Of a stretch of 64,000 nt of DNA, positions 21,546 through 51,712 are shown piece by piece (position 1 is the stretch's first letter; each line of letters begins with the position of its first letter). This stretch comes from Parelaphostrongylus tenuis (Eukaryota; Nematoda; Chromadorea; Rhabditida; Metastrongylidae). The notes under the pieces were generated by a model. The model did no database searches and had not been told where the DNA came from. It was given only the letters and a program-made list of their open reading frames with translations. The stretch spans positions 33,050-97,049 of the forward strand of contig JAHQIW010007221.1 of assembly GCA_019055375.1 (NCBI GenBank), in the 5' to 3' direction. A program made the translations under genes and the position numbers.

Positions 21546-24339
21546 TATGTAACTCTCAAGAATTCTTTGATTCACCTCTCTTAAACAGGCGATATGATGT
21601 TACAGTCATGAATCTTAGAATAATGTGTCATATGCGAAACTCACTTGCTGGCAGTTTAGACATGCTATATCGCTGAAAGATTAATAATTGGGCAAAGGCC
21701 TCGGTAGTGCAATGGTTAGCTTGCTCCCCGGGTAAGAGCTCAATATATATGCGTCGCAATCCTTATGGTAAATTTACTTGAGAATCCTGGAAATCATGGA
21801 TTGCAGTCTTATATCCGTTGACCTGTGTAGCGTATTTGGAACATGACTGCTGCTTGATGATTATGAAAGAAAACTTCCTTGAAAAGTTTATTTTTCAATG
21901 TATTTTGAGTTATTGGCACTATCAAAAGTGTAGCATCTGAGCATATATGGATAAATGGCTACCATTTGATAGACATTGTGATCCAGTTGTATTCGGTCTA
22001 GTGCAATTTACTCAAGATAGGGCCATTTGGATCCTCACATAGTTCTCACGTGATCGAAATGTTGTTGAAGTATTCGAGCCATTGGCCACAGAGAATAGTG
22101 ATAAAAAGATTGATGGAGGCTACAGTTTCAACTTCAATCTTCAGGCGAATTTTCATCCTAACGATGTGGATCATAACTATAAGTGCAATGTGATACGAGC
22201 AAGATTGGAACTTGATGCTTTTGTATGCCGCATATTTGTGGTGTAGTCAATAAACATGTACGCAGCTTGTTAATTTGAACATAAGTGTCATGTACTAAAA
22301 AACAAGCACTTTAGCAATATCACAGCGTACCATCACTCACTTAAATATTGAAGTGGTCTTCGTAAAAATTTCACACACATTCATGATCATTTTCTCGACT
22401 CCAAGAGAATATTTGTGATTGGACTTCGGCGTCGATCTATCCATAATCAGGCTTAAGCAAGGTCTAGAAAGCAAAAAAGTGCCATGAAGTAACATATTTG
22501 CAAAAATACAGAAAAGGTGCACTTTCGGTAGAATAGCCATAGATCAGGCAGGGTTACCCAGCTTAATCAAACCACTGCGCTTTTAGCTGAGCAACATTGT
22601 TGTGCACTAAAATTAATCCTCCTTCGTAGTTAACTCCGGACAGGCTTTTTTAGGAACAATTTGCAGACGAAAAACGATACTTTCTTGAAACGATTATTTT
22701 GCTGAAATTTAATTGAAAGGATGATTTAATTAGTTGCCAGCAAGAGCTGGTAGCTCTGTAGAGGGACCTATTTACCCAAGTGCTAGTTTGATCCTTGCCT
22801 TAGGAGAATTGGGCCTTTCACCGCTTCACCGCACCGGTATTGAGAAAGTGGAACCAGATTTAATTGGCTGACGAAAGCTCATTCGCCCTAACACCTGTCG
22901 GAGCACTGTAGTACGAGTGTTTAGGATTCTACAAGAAATCGGCTGGACCAGCATCGAACGCCATTCGTGACAAAAACAAAAGATCTTAGACAGCATTCGG
23001 ATCTATTCGCAGGAGTTTGAGGACTTTGATGGCTGCATGTGAGAGAAAAAGAGAATGGAAGTGTTAGAATCCGCACACGGTGATACTGTTGAAATTGCGC
23101 CATTGAACAAAGAAAAATTTTGATTTAAAAAACAAAAGAAATTGAACAAAATAAAAAAGTAATGAATTTTACTGCGAACGAAAAATTCACCTCTTGATGA
23201 ACAAATCGCATCTCTTTCGAAAGTATGTTTGCCTATTTTATGAGGCATTTATATATTTTCGTCTTACCGTATAACGAGCGGAAGTTCAATGTTAAAAATT
23301 AAGTTGTGAATTCGCCCCAGTTTTTGCAGAGGGTCAACTTTGGTATTGCCTTCAGGTCGTTCTGTTCAACTCAACTGCACCAACTAACTAACATATCTCC
23401 TAAGTGCTTGTTTGATCTACGCTAAAATGAAAGTTTTGTGTTTTTTTCACAAAAGTTTGCCAGATTGAAGCTTTTTTATGAAGAAAAGCGGCGAGATTTT
23501 CTTATGAGGTGCTTGATTGCGAGAACTTAGCAGAACTATGACAAGCCAAGCTTGTAAACCAATAAAAGATTCTTCATTTTCGGAAAAGATTTGATAGTTC
23601 ATTCCTGAAGAAATCTGTGGTCTTGTAAGCCATTGACTTGATCTGATGCACGGAAAACTTGATTACTTTCGGTTCCTTATCGAAGTTGCTCAGTGGCTGT
23701 AACTCATTCTATGACATAAGAAGCGCTACGCTTTTGGTGTGATGCTTTTTCCTACTACCGTATGTGTGATAAGGCAGCCGCAGATAGTTCACCAGGATCT
23801 CCCGTAGCATGCTTATTCGCTTTGCTCGCTTTCCGTAAGGAAATATTGACACAATACTTAGGTGGAAAACGATTCTATGAGGTTTACTAATCTGGAATAC
23901 TCAAAACTCTCACTTGACTTTCAATGAATGGTTAAACTTAACTTAGAATTTTGAAGCCTGTCAATCTAGCAAATTCTTGCTTGATAGCAGTTCAGTAGCG
24001 AAAATGCTGTTAAAGTAATATGTGATGTCTTTTGCAGGATGACTTTTGAACAGACGGATTTCTACGAAACGATCTGAAAATGGAGTCGAATATGTGAGGG
24101 GAAGTTGGGTTTGTACTTTCTAGACTTGCTCTACAATGCAGGTTGTTGGCTCGATCTGGTTCTCATCAAGCAAATCAGGTCATCTATCTCTTTGTTATTG
24201 AGAGCTCGGTGCCCTTGTTTATGAAGATAAATGCACTGCTCTGATACATTGTCAAATTCTCGCTATAGTGAGAATAAGCATTCAACCACATTTAAAATGA
24301 TTAATAAAGTCGAATGTTTAGCAATGAGTTGTAGAAAAA
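21546..24339. other. Non-coding stretch with two tRNA-like scraps
   Basis: 21705-21775 (cggtagtgcaatggttagc then gcgtcgcaatcc) and 22745-22800 (gtagctctgtagaggg then agtttgatccttgcc) have box A/box B-like words at tRNA spacing. They look like decayed SINE or foldback arms. Neither folds convincingly into a tRNA. I see no genes here. Confidence 0.35.
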
Positions 24340-24870
24340 GTTCTGGCATAATGCCTTAGAAAGCGATTTTTACACAAGTATTTTGTGCGAATTTAAGCTC
24401 ACCAGAAAACTTGCTTTCTTGCATATCAAACGAAATATCATTTATCTTTACAGCCTTCAGAATGGAAATGTCCAAGGAAGAGATTTGTCTGCTGCTTCAC
24501 TTCCACTTAAATTTAGGTGTCAACGCTTCTAGGCTCACCGACAAATCTGCAAAGCTTATGGTGCAGAATGTGCGATGTACGCACAGCTTAGTGTTGGTTC
24601 AAGACATTCCATGGAGAAAGAGACTAAGTGACTGATATTCCAAGAGAGGGACGCCCAGGAGAAGTCGATTATCAAGCAGTCGTCGATCAAATCGAAGAAG
24701 ATCCATCGATGAGTTGTCGAATGTTGGTTGACGAATTTGATTATGATTCACTGATGATTTGGCACATTCTCCAGAAGACGGCAAACAATGTTTGACGAAG
24801 ATGAGAATGTGGCTGAATGGTCCTGATGTGAAGAAGACTGCTTCAGCTAAGAAATTGTCCTCTGTTTGAC
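24340..24870 (+). mobile_element. Mariner-like relic (family A), plus orientation
   Basis: The start of a transposase-like frame is visible: MEMSKEEICLLLHFHLNLG near 24462. GRPGEVDYQAVVDQIEEDPS and MLVDEFDYD then match the HTH/linker part of mariner transposases, after an internal deletion. It ends in a broken LLKTGK-like stretch. A matching copy lies inverted at 28150-28690. Confidence 0.75.
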
Positions 24871-26570
24871 CCTAATTAGTGGGCAAATAAAGTTTTTCTG
24901 TGCATTTCAAAATGCCATAGAACTTTTCTTACAACCGACTACGTCCTTTAGTGATTGCTCAACGCTGAACGCTTTTACTCTTTACGCTTGCAGCTTTTAC
25001 TCTTTACGCTTTGAGCATTATGATGAAATGGTAATTTTTCTATTAAGCTTTGTGAAGTGTTTTTTACGGAAAATAACGTCATTTTTCATCCTGTGTTCAT
25101 GGAGTTGCAAAATAAGTTGCAACCAGAAAATAAACTGCTCAATTAGATTGTTTTTTAATCCCTCCAACCACACTTTCGTATCGCACTATACCATAATATG
25201 AGATAGAATTTTTAAACTCGACCACATCCTATGAATTTTCACAGACTGCCTCTTTTCAAAAAGGTATACGTGAGGCTGACATCTCTTCAACATTGTCCTT
25301 GAATGTTTCTCAAAAATTACTTTTTACCCCAACATTTCTCGCGTGAGTTAATTAAAGGGCAGTGTTGTAACACAGTCTTCATTTTTTAAGCCGAATAGTG
25401 AAAATCGGCCTTTTGATTGGTAAACTCAGCAGCTACTTTTCTTGGTCGCATTCAAACTGACTATTGATTAGTAAATCAACATGTTTCAATGCGACATTGT
25501 GATTGGATCAATCACTATGGGTCAATGTGGCGAAATAATGAAAACAGCCCATGCAGTCTGTTTCCAGAGTTTATTTTGAGATCTACTGGATAGCGTGAAG
25601 TTGATAAGTGAACTTTATTTGGCCAGCGTTTTAACACCTTCGTCTTTCTCAGATTCGACGATCCGAGCCAAATGTCCACAGCTCTTCGCCGTCGTTATGC
25701 ATCTTTTTTCGTTGTCTTTCGAACCCGATGTTCTTCGGTAATGCAGAGCCCATTTCCGGCGTAATTTTTTTTTTTGAGAATATCTCACTAAAAAGCAACA
25801 CTCTTCGTTATAGATAAAAACGCTGAAATACATGGCGTTGTTTTGACGTATACTCTGGATCTGAGTTTGTTCAAAATGCCTTTTTAATCGGAATTGAGGT
25901 GATTGTTCTCCTTTTTATTTGCATTCTAACAAAGTGCTGCCATGAGTGATATTTTTTGCATGTATGCCGTGCGCTTCAATATTTGAGAATTCAAACATGT
26001 GTGAATATCTCAAACGAGTTTGAAGAAAAGGAAATTTTTATGATCTTTCAAAGTGATACTCCAATACTTGAAATACAGGTGCGTGTTTTAAAAAAAAAAC
26101 GATGCGTCATGCAACAAATTTTCCAACGAACTGATGTACATACGTGTATATATGCATATACATATACATGTATATGCTTGCTTAGTAGGATTTTTTCCAC
26201 GTGGAAGCAGCATGCTAGATCGATTCTAGGTTGCCACCACGGCTATTCACTAATTTCTATAAATCGAACGACGATATGTAGACTGTCGAGTGGATTTATC
26301 TCAGAGTGCTGGCGATTCCTTATGGTGGTTTTGCCTCAACGATAATCAAAACACATTTCTTCCGTCTTATGAATAGGTTTTTTGATGCGCACTCAGCAAG
26401 GTGGTAGCAAATTTCAACTTTGATTTACTGTAATGGTTGCTCTAATAGTGAATTGTTGGATACTTTCTCAGCTTGAGTTAATATTGGTAAGTATGAAGGG
26501 TCAGGATTATATTGCAGGTTCGACAGCTAGGCTAGCCTGACTGTCACGTTGAAGGTGTAAACTATTAAAG
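24871..26570. other. Stretch with possible but unproven exons
   Basis: A minus-strand frame 25833-25615 (RRKWALHYRRTSG ... GVKTLAK, stop, then AATAAA) could be a terminal exon of something unknown. A plus-strand block ending at 26079 (FEEKEIFMIFQSDTPILEIQ, then a gtgcgt donor) could be an exon of the 26571-44238 gene, but its phase does not fit that gene's first seen exon. I call neither. Confidence 0.25.
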
Positions 26571-44238
<17,668 letters not shown>

Positions 44239-45239
44239 AATGAGAGATTTCTTAGAAATGAAAACGTTCGAAACGGATCATTCGAACAAATTATCATTTT
44301 AAATTAGTGTTGATTTTTCAGGTGTTAACTATAACATATAAATGGAACGCTTCAAATAATGCGCGAAGTGAACGGAGAGAGTCAAATTCGTAATCGTTTT
44401 AGTACGCTCTCATGATACCACATTTCCTATAAATTGATGAAGTAATGATTTGCTGGTTTTTCAGACTTTTACGATCAGCAAATTTACATGAACACAATGT
44501 CATATGTACTTGTCTAAATTATTTCGATATTATTAGATTGATCAAAAACGGAAAAAATATCTATTGATGGGAAAGAGTTGAAGGTGGGATTCAGTTGACG
44601 GGTCATCTCAAAATTATGTGCTGATAATTTATTATTTGCAAAAAACCACGACGTCATTCTTGAAATTATTTCCAGTTCATACGACTGACTTTTTGAATAG
44701 CTTTCCTCTTTAAACTCACAAACAAGGAAAATCACTCCTCGTTCTAAGATTCCACAATATGAAAGCTCTAGAAAACAGTATCACGAACGAGCAGCTCCAG
44801 CAGCAGACTTTTTGAAATCACAAACATTTTTACCTAGAGTGCCAAGTAAATCTCGTCGTCAAATCATTAAAATCGTCTATATTTGAGGAGATTTCGCCAA
44901 GCCAGTAGTTTTTTCGAAAAATTCAATAATGTAAATGTCAAAGAGAAGTACATCCAAGCTGGTCAATACGAAAGTACATTGTCCGCTAAATCCTACAACT
45001 AACAAAGCACTACCGCGCTGTGCCCATTAATTATTTGCTGGTTACCCATCAGCAGTATCATCCTAGGCTTACGGTTTCTTCTCGTGGGGGATCTCCATCT
45101 GTTTAGCAGTAGCTTATTTGCTGAGACATCACAAAAAAGAGCGCATTCAAACTTGAAGCAACAAAAATAGCGTATTATCTCGAGAATTTCTCATTTTAGA
45201 ATTGTCATAGCAGTGTGATCTAAGTGTACTCCGGGTTTA
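44239..45239. other. Downstream of the plus-strand gene, nothing recognised
   Basis: This should hold the 3' untranslated region after the TAG at 44238. I saw no AATAAA within the first 150 bases. The minus-strand frame 44735-44514 has no support. Confidence 0.3.
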
Positions 45240-45515
45240 TGGAATGAAAGCGAATTCGAGACCTCGCGTAGGAGCTGAACCCGCATTATATCCTTACCGC
45301 AGCACGTTCTTACCAATCCACTACGAGGGTCCTTGCTCTGCTATCACACTTTCTACGATAGTGTCCGTAAGCAGCACTGACATGTTACAGTGGTAGGCCA
45401 CCGGAAGTCACTCCGAAAACCAGATATGCATTTGATTATCTCAAACTAAGCTAAAAATTGATGACAGTGTGTGGCGCGTTCCTTAGGGATAGATCAGCGC
45501 CAAGAGCTTTATACT
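45240..45515. repeat. tRNA-like arm followed by a SINE remnant
   Basis: 45260-45370 on the minus strand has box A-like tagtggattggtaag and box B-like gggttcagctcctac. 45375-45515 on the plus strand matches the SINE body (agcagcactgac, gccaccggaagtcac, ccagatatgcattt, gggatagatcagcgccaaga). These are two adjacent or fused elements. Confidence 0.55.
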
Positions 45516-46079
45516 TTACATCTGCCCCATAGCTGTCAGCTTGACTGAATCTGAAGCCGATATGAGCACACCAGATCAAATCCGATGACGGTTGGTTACC
45601 CACAGTTTTGATACTTTGTGTAACATAATAATGGTATCGATAGCGTAGCCGCTAGCACGCGCTGACGTTAGACGCGAAACACGGCTTCAACTATTGTCTA
45701 AAAGTCCGAGTCATATACTGAAAAATCGTAGAAATAACACGATACTTGCTGTAGCGGAATACATTTAGGCGACAAGCATCGTGCCTTCGTATGCTCAACT
45801 TTGTTAGATTACCATAGCTCTCGTTTCGAATAATTCTGAAACCTCGCTCAAAACGATATAATCTAATTACATAATTTGAGCCTTTCATGAGGTCTGTTAT
45901 GGCACTTCTGCAGTGCAAGACATGTGTTCAGGCACTACAGTTTCGTCAAATGCACGACGCCTTTCGATTCAATCAGTTTTGTAGGAACACCATTCCACCA
46001 AACGGCAAGTGCACATATTTCGGCGTCGGTTCCTCTATGGAGGCGATATCCCACGGCGGAACTGACTGAACCAAAAGGA

Positions 46080-46185
46080 ACTGTGCAACTAACGAGATTG
46101 TAATGCCGAAGCAAGTGTCTAGCACTGCATAAATGTCATGACAGACTTCATGAAAGGCTCAAAATATATTCTCAGAATATGTTGG
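46080..46185 (+). repeat. MITE family B fragment
   Basis: aatgccgaagcaagtgtctagcac, then aaatgtcatgacagacttcatg and aaaggctcaaaatata, match the right end of the copies at 2621 and 61440. The sequence to its left (45700-46050) may be the rest, strongly diverged. Confidence 0.5.
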
Positions 46186-46379
46186 ATTGTCTGACACATG
46201 CCGTTTAGGCCTAATCGTATTCATAAATGAGGTGAGCATCATACGTGTGTACTCATTGTATTTTGCTCTTCTATTTCTCCAAAACTACCTGGTGCCTAAC
46301 AGCGAGATTTCGGTCACCTTCGAAAATGTGCACACAAAAGCTTAATGTAGCTTAATAGAGCGCAAAAAAACCACTCATG

Positions 46380-46985
46380 GGTGCACAGATATGCCTCACT
46401 TCTAAAATGTTTAGGCCCCTTAGAGGCAGTTTCTCCTTAACAGAATGTGCAGAAAGTTCGTACTGTTTCGATTTTTGATGTGGTTTTAGAGTACTTTGTT
46501 CCAAACAACCTCAATAACTTTCTAGCACTGTGCCTGTGAGAGATCCACTTTTTGTCACAAGTGAGGACGATGAGCAACTTTAGCACGCTTCTCTTTTTGG
46601 GCTTTGGTCAACTTATGTGGCACGCACTTCAACCTCCTCAGATCTTACCTAATTCAGCAGGATATTGGCAATGGCCTGGAAGCAAAATTCAACTCTTCGA
46701 CTAGTATTCGACATGTCATTAAGGGATTCTCTTCAACCGTCCCAAGGACAGCATGACGATCAACTTCCTGCGGGCAGCTCTATAGCGACTGTTCTCTCCA
46801 GCTTTGAATTTCACAAACCACTTGCTAATCGCCTCTTCTGTACCGTATCATCTCCTCAAACTCCACTATTATTGCATGTCGCTTCACTAGCATTCCCCTC
46901 TATGCGCCATTCGTGTATGAGTAGCAAGCGAATTCGTTCCTGCTACAGCTCCATCTCAGAGCAAATATAGGCAAGTTATATATCA
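46380..46985 (-). mobile_element. Mariner-like relic (family A)
   Basis: The minus strand from about 46960 reads MELQQERIRLLLIHEWRIEG NASEAT-like, the N-terminal helix-turn-helix of mariner transposases. It is in the same place, relative to the start, as in the 24340 and 28150 copies. Later frames are broken. The 101-codon plus-strand frame at 46665-46970 is its shadow. Confidence 0.65.
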
Positions 46986-47454
46986 AAATGTCCATGAGAA
47001 AATATGCAATCGAACGTTATCAAAACATTTAATTTTATTGCAAAAATCATATTAAAAAACCAAAACGGCGCAAACTTCTTGCGCAATCTATTAAATAGTA
47101 TGGGTGAACGGTTGCGACGGGAGACATGGTTCATCGTTTCATTCTAACAAGCCGAGCACTTTGGCAAGGCTTAGTGAATGATAGGAACAGAAAGAGGTCT
47201 TCAATGGTGAATACTCGAGTCACTCGTTCACAGGTAATAAATGCTTAACTCGATAATCATGGTTGCGTGAATGGTGTTAACAAAAATAGCACAAAATACA
47301 TTTCGAACTTAGAGCTTGAACTAACAGAGTTGATTGTTCTGGAAACTATTCTAAAATTTAGCCATTCTAATGTAGATGTAACGCTACCGTGGTATTCTTT
47401 AAATAAATATAAGATTGTGAAATGCCTCTGTAAGATTCTACCTTTATTTTTAAC

Positions 47455-47700
47455 TATTTTCTTAGAACCACGCTCAAATTTCAACATATCTCATATTTAC
47501 TATTTGAGCCAACATGTTATGTGGTCTGGTAATGGGCTCTTGTACAGCCCGATACACGTGTTTCAACATTACAGTCTCGTCAGTCGGCCAGAACCCGTCG
47601 TCTTTTAGCCAATCCTACGTGGGTGCTCCAGACCGCGCACCAAGAGCTAGCGTCGACGAACGATTTACACTGTAAGTCAAGTGAAATTATCATCGAATTT
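47455..47700 (-). mobile_element. MITE family A copy, inverted
   Basis: Read on the minus strand it holds gtacaagagcccattaccag, acacgtgtatcgggc, gactgacgagac, gctaaaagacga and cgttcgtcgacgcta in family order. Its outer arm (tttgagccaacatgttatgtgg) is at the left. Confidence 0.7.
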
Positions 47701-47764
47701 ACACTTTGTACACTCGATAGCTCTTTGGCTGGTATTTTCATAATATTATACCTTCATTTCGGGT

Positions 47765-47905
47765 GTTTTCTTAAGACCATGTTCTAATTTCGGCATATCT
47801 CATAATTATTATTTGAGCGTGTATCGAGTTGTACAAGAGCTCGTTGCCAGATCACATGATATGCTGGCTCAGATAGTTATGAGATACCTATAAGCTCATG
47901 GATTT
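47765..47905. repeat. MITE family A arms without the interior
   Basis: gtgttttcttaagaccatg, then a Pol-less spacer, then gtacaagagctcgttgccagatcacatgatatgctggctcagat. It is a short derivative or the left arm of the neighbouring copy. Confidence 0.5.
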
Positions 47906-48579
47906 CTACACCTTTTTAGAACTGCTTTGGATAGAGTGTACATCGCGCAGTCCTCGGTTTCAATGTCGTTGTCCCATAGTCGCTTCTAGTGGAATCGAGC
48001 GGAGTTGACTGACGCATGAAAAGGCTAACACTTTAACTTTGCAATAGCTTTCGTAATAAATGTTTCACCCTAATAAAAATCATGAAACATAAAATTCCAA
48101 TCGTGTCATTTTATCAAATGACAAAGTATATTCCTACATTCTGCAATTAATTCGCCATTCACTGACAACGCATGAAACATGCTTTCATTCGTTACGTGAG
48201 AAAGATGTATGTACCAGCTAGGCGTTCTTCTAAAGGAGATTGAATACTTAATTTGATGATTGCAGTTGATTTTCTACCCATGAACATTTATGCTAATCCG
48301 CTTATTTGCAAATTCCAATTCTCTCTCTTTGAGCTCGAATCGAACAACTGTTCAGGTAGACTTTCTCTGCTATCTCTTCACGTTTCTCTCTTTGTGAATA
48401 TATCTGCGAATTGTTTAGCATGTCTATACCGCAATCTGTCCGTTTGGCCATTTTTCCTTCATAATTTGCATCATTTTGAACAAAGTGGCTACATATAGGC
48501 ATGTCCCATAAATCTTTCATACTATAGTTTTATTCAGTTTTTTCCCCCGTTTCATTCCATGTTATTGCCAAAAAATGCG

Positions 48580-50165
48580 ATATGTTAGAGAATGTTTTCT
48601 AGTAGATTCGTTTAAGAGAATGTAGCACCATCGATCGCTATGTAAATGAAATGCGCCACTGCAAAGTGACATTAGGTCTCCATCTAAGTTTCCAGACTTG
48701 ATCCAAAATCTCAAAAATTTATTTTTCCAAGTAAACGAAAGTATCAAATAGCATTAATCAAAGTATTCTCTGACTGCCTGGATGCAATTCTGGTAACGCT
48801 CAGGCAGCAAATCAACCCCACGTTCATAAAACTTATTATTCTTCGATGCAAGCCAACTAGTCAACTCTGGACAAGAATGATTGATGTCTCAAAGTTCTTC
48901 TTGTCAATTCAGCGCTCCAATGATTTGAAGAGATCTAAATCGGACGGAAACAGATCTGGCGAATACGGCGGATGATTCACGTGCTCCCAGCCTAAATCTG
49001 CTCGCTTGAACATTGGAAATAATCGGCCAAATTTTCGATTGTCAAAGTCAGATCTTCTTTAATCGCCTAAGTGATTGCTTCTCGATCAATTTCACGCTCT
49101 CTTCCGGATCTTGATTGATCGACCAAATAGTATCTCCACTGCCAGATTTTGTAAACCATTCATACACCAAAGTTCCATACACAACTTTGGCGGCCTTTTG
49201 CACGATTGATGTTGTCAAATGTAGTTCAGTGATTGTGCCCCAATTGAAATTCGTAAAGCAGTAAGTTGCGAATGACTTCTCGTAACGGCTCCATTGTTGG
49301 ACAAGTATGTGCAAAAATATACCGAACGATGCGCAAGAAAATTCTGCACAAATTGGGAAAAGAAAATTTTGTTGTTGTTGGAAATTTTTTATCTTCTGGA
49401 TCAAGTTTGGAAACTTAGCTGGGACCTATTATCTCGATAAAAACGTCATCCACTGACCAACCACGACCACCTTGCAAGCGTGACCATCTACGGAAGTCTC
49501 CTGCTGCGACCGCACAAGTGTTGCTTTCTCAAGTCGAACACTACGGGAGATGAGTCTTAGGTCTACTAGAAGAATACCACTCGTCACGCCTATTAGATGC
49601 CTTGCAGCAAAGACCCGTCAGCTCAGCCAAGGCCAGAATTTCATGCTCAAAAATATATGTTCTCGGTTTAGGACTGATGGACCATGTTTTGGGAACTCCT
49701 CGACAACAAGCACACTATCAAAGCTGACGTCCACGGGTAGCGACTCCGCATGTTGACCGTAACAATGCGAGAATAGCTTTCGAAACGACTCAGTGTTGCC
49801 TTTCTTCAGGATAGCGCTTAATCCACGCACATTACAGTGCCGAATAGTAACATTTTTTGACGGTAGCATATTCGCTGTACAGACCTGATGTTCTTCGATT
49901 AGATTTTTATCTCTTCCGCGTTCTAAAGCAGCATCTATGGGAGAAAAATCTGAAGGACTACAACCAGCTCACAGCGACCTTGCCAACTTCTTCGATCGCC
50001 AGCCTCGTTTTTTCTGCGAGGAAGGCATTTGTTCTTTGCCCGGCAAGTGACTGAATATCATCAATCAAGGTGGTGATGTTGATTGATTGATTCCCTCAAA
50101 TGAATAATAATTGAATTAGCAAAAGTGTCGAAATTTGAAAGAAATTCTAGGACAGCCCAATACGT
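48580..50165 (+). mobile_element. Mariner-like relic (family C) interrupted by another mariner
   Basis: Left part 48580-48672 and right part 49429-50165 together line up with the uninterrupted copy at 20755-21545. After the junction, ctcgataaaaacgtcatccactgacc corresponds to ctcgatgaaaacctcatgcattgacc there. The 3' half reads LRLDFYLFRVLKQHLWEKNL (near 49890), the mariner SDYHLFR-LQ-FL region, and then a broken C-terminus. It is dead. Confidence 0.75.
48675..49426 (-). mobile_element. Mariner-like element (family B) inserted at a TA inside family C
   Basis: The ends are inverted repeats: ggtctccatctaagtttcca at 48675 and, read on the other strand from 49426, ggtcccagctaagtttccaa. TA lies on each side (48673-48674, 49427-49428). 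At 752 bases it is shorter than a usual 1.3 kb mariner. The minus strand has transposase start-like sequence at 49404-49048 (VVYGTLVYEWFTKSGSGDTI resembling the mariner V-RWF-KFRSGD region) and the C-terminus DLLPERYQNCIQAVREYF near 48820-48770. The central catalytic part is missing. Confidence 0.85.
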
Positions 50166-50169
50166 GTTT

Positions 50170-51340
50170 TTTATTTGGGATCTATTAAAGGGATACAATT
50201 CCATTTGAAAACTGCACTCATCAGTACTTAGAGCGTGCATGGATTTTTTAGCATCAACCTTGAATAAAGCATTCAAATCTGATTGTGAAGTGATCTAAGT
50301 ATAACTCGTTTGTCTACTTAAGGTTGATGCCATCTTTCCTTGATAATGGGAAATTGAATTGAGTAAAGGCTTATCGTGGATCTTGCTCTCTCTTTAGCCT
50401 CACAATCATCAAGTTTCCCTCGATTAAACATAACCTGAACTTCATGAGGTGCACGAATGGTTATGCAGTTCGCAACCTCGTTAGCTTCTTCTTGAATTAT
50501 TGAATTATGAAAATTCGACAGAAGGTCTATAGGTGAATAATATTCCGTAGATTCTCGTATTTTCAATAGATTTTTGATTCTTTGTTAATTTTTGTATTTT
50601 TCCGAAATGAGTTAGAGACAAGAAAGAGCGATTTCTGATATGCAGATGTTTGAGAAAACTGGTAAGAGAACATGGGAGCACCTTGGCACAGTGGTTGTGA
50701 AGCCCGCCGTGGTGCGCATGGACCGAACGCCACCCCCTAACACTCTCCGACAGTCAAACGAGCGCCCTATGGAATGCCACAGCCACATTATCTTCAAGAT
50801 TGTAAGAAGACGCGCTCAGCCAGTATTCTACGACCTTCAAGAAGAAGATAAAGAAAAGATTGAGTGTTAGAAGTACTGAGATCCGCACAGCAAAAAACAC
50901 TGTGAAAACGGATATTAAGTGCCAAAGTGCTAAGAGAAAAGTAAAACTACCATATTACAAATTTTTGAAGAAAAAATACAACAAAAGTTATATACGAAAC
51001 ATTTTACAGGTGCAAATAATAATTTCAAAAAAGCATGAAGTTCACTATTAAATGTAACGAATGACACTTAACGTTAGTATTTACCCACAGCGCTCAACAC
51101 GAATTAAGTATAAAGCAGTTGATTTGAAAATAATGGCTGCCTTTAAATTCAACAAATCTCAGCCGTAGCTCGTTTGAATGAATAAGATGAATAGAAAACT
51201 CTGATAACACAGTATCAATGACTATCTGACCAATTATCTAGTTTTTCAAAGTGCATGAGTGGTAATCTATTTTTGATACAGGAATTAAAACGCTTTAACT
51301 AGAAGAATACTGAACAAAAGTTCCTTCCGTTTAAACAATT
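50170..51340. other. Non-coding stretch with a possible SINE scrap
   Basis: At 50680-50720 the words ttggcacagtggttgtgaag look like a box A, but I see no box B at tRNA spacing. Otherwise no recognised content. Confidence 0.3.
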
Positions 51341-51344
51341 TTTT

Positions 51345-51712
51345 TAGCGTTGATATGATGCTACATATATACGCAATAATGCTGAAGGATGTGCAAGACT
51401 GTGACGTTAGACAGGAATCGCACCCGCATTTCACCCTTCCCAGAGACGAGTGATGACCAGTTGCAGTAACTAAAAAAAGAGTTCTTGTTAAACACATATG
51501 TCCAATATCCGTCAACGTAACTGGACCAGTACCGATATGCTTTGCCCCAAAAACACTGACGGTTGGGTGCTGACAGATTTATACGTAGTAGAGTAGAAAA
51601 AGTAGTGACAAAACAGGCGTCGGCAGTGCAATTGGTTAGCAAGCGCCCTCGGAAAAGGTGAAATACGAGTGCGATTCCTGCCTCACGTTGAAGTTTTGCA
51701 CATCACTCAACA
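51345..51712. mobile_element. Foldback element with tRNA-like ends
   Basis: The left end (gatatgatgctacat, aatgctgaaggatgtgcaaga, then an antisense tRNA-like module to 51475) is mirrored by the right end. There ggcgtcggcagtgcaattgg (box A-like), gtgcgattcctgcctcacg (box B-like) and ttgcacatcactcaacatta follow. The middle has the family words gtcaacgtaactgg and ggtgctgacagat. It has the same architecture as 38725-39329 but with diverged arms. Confidence 0.7.
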
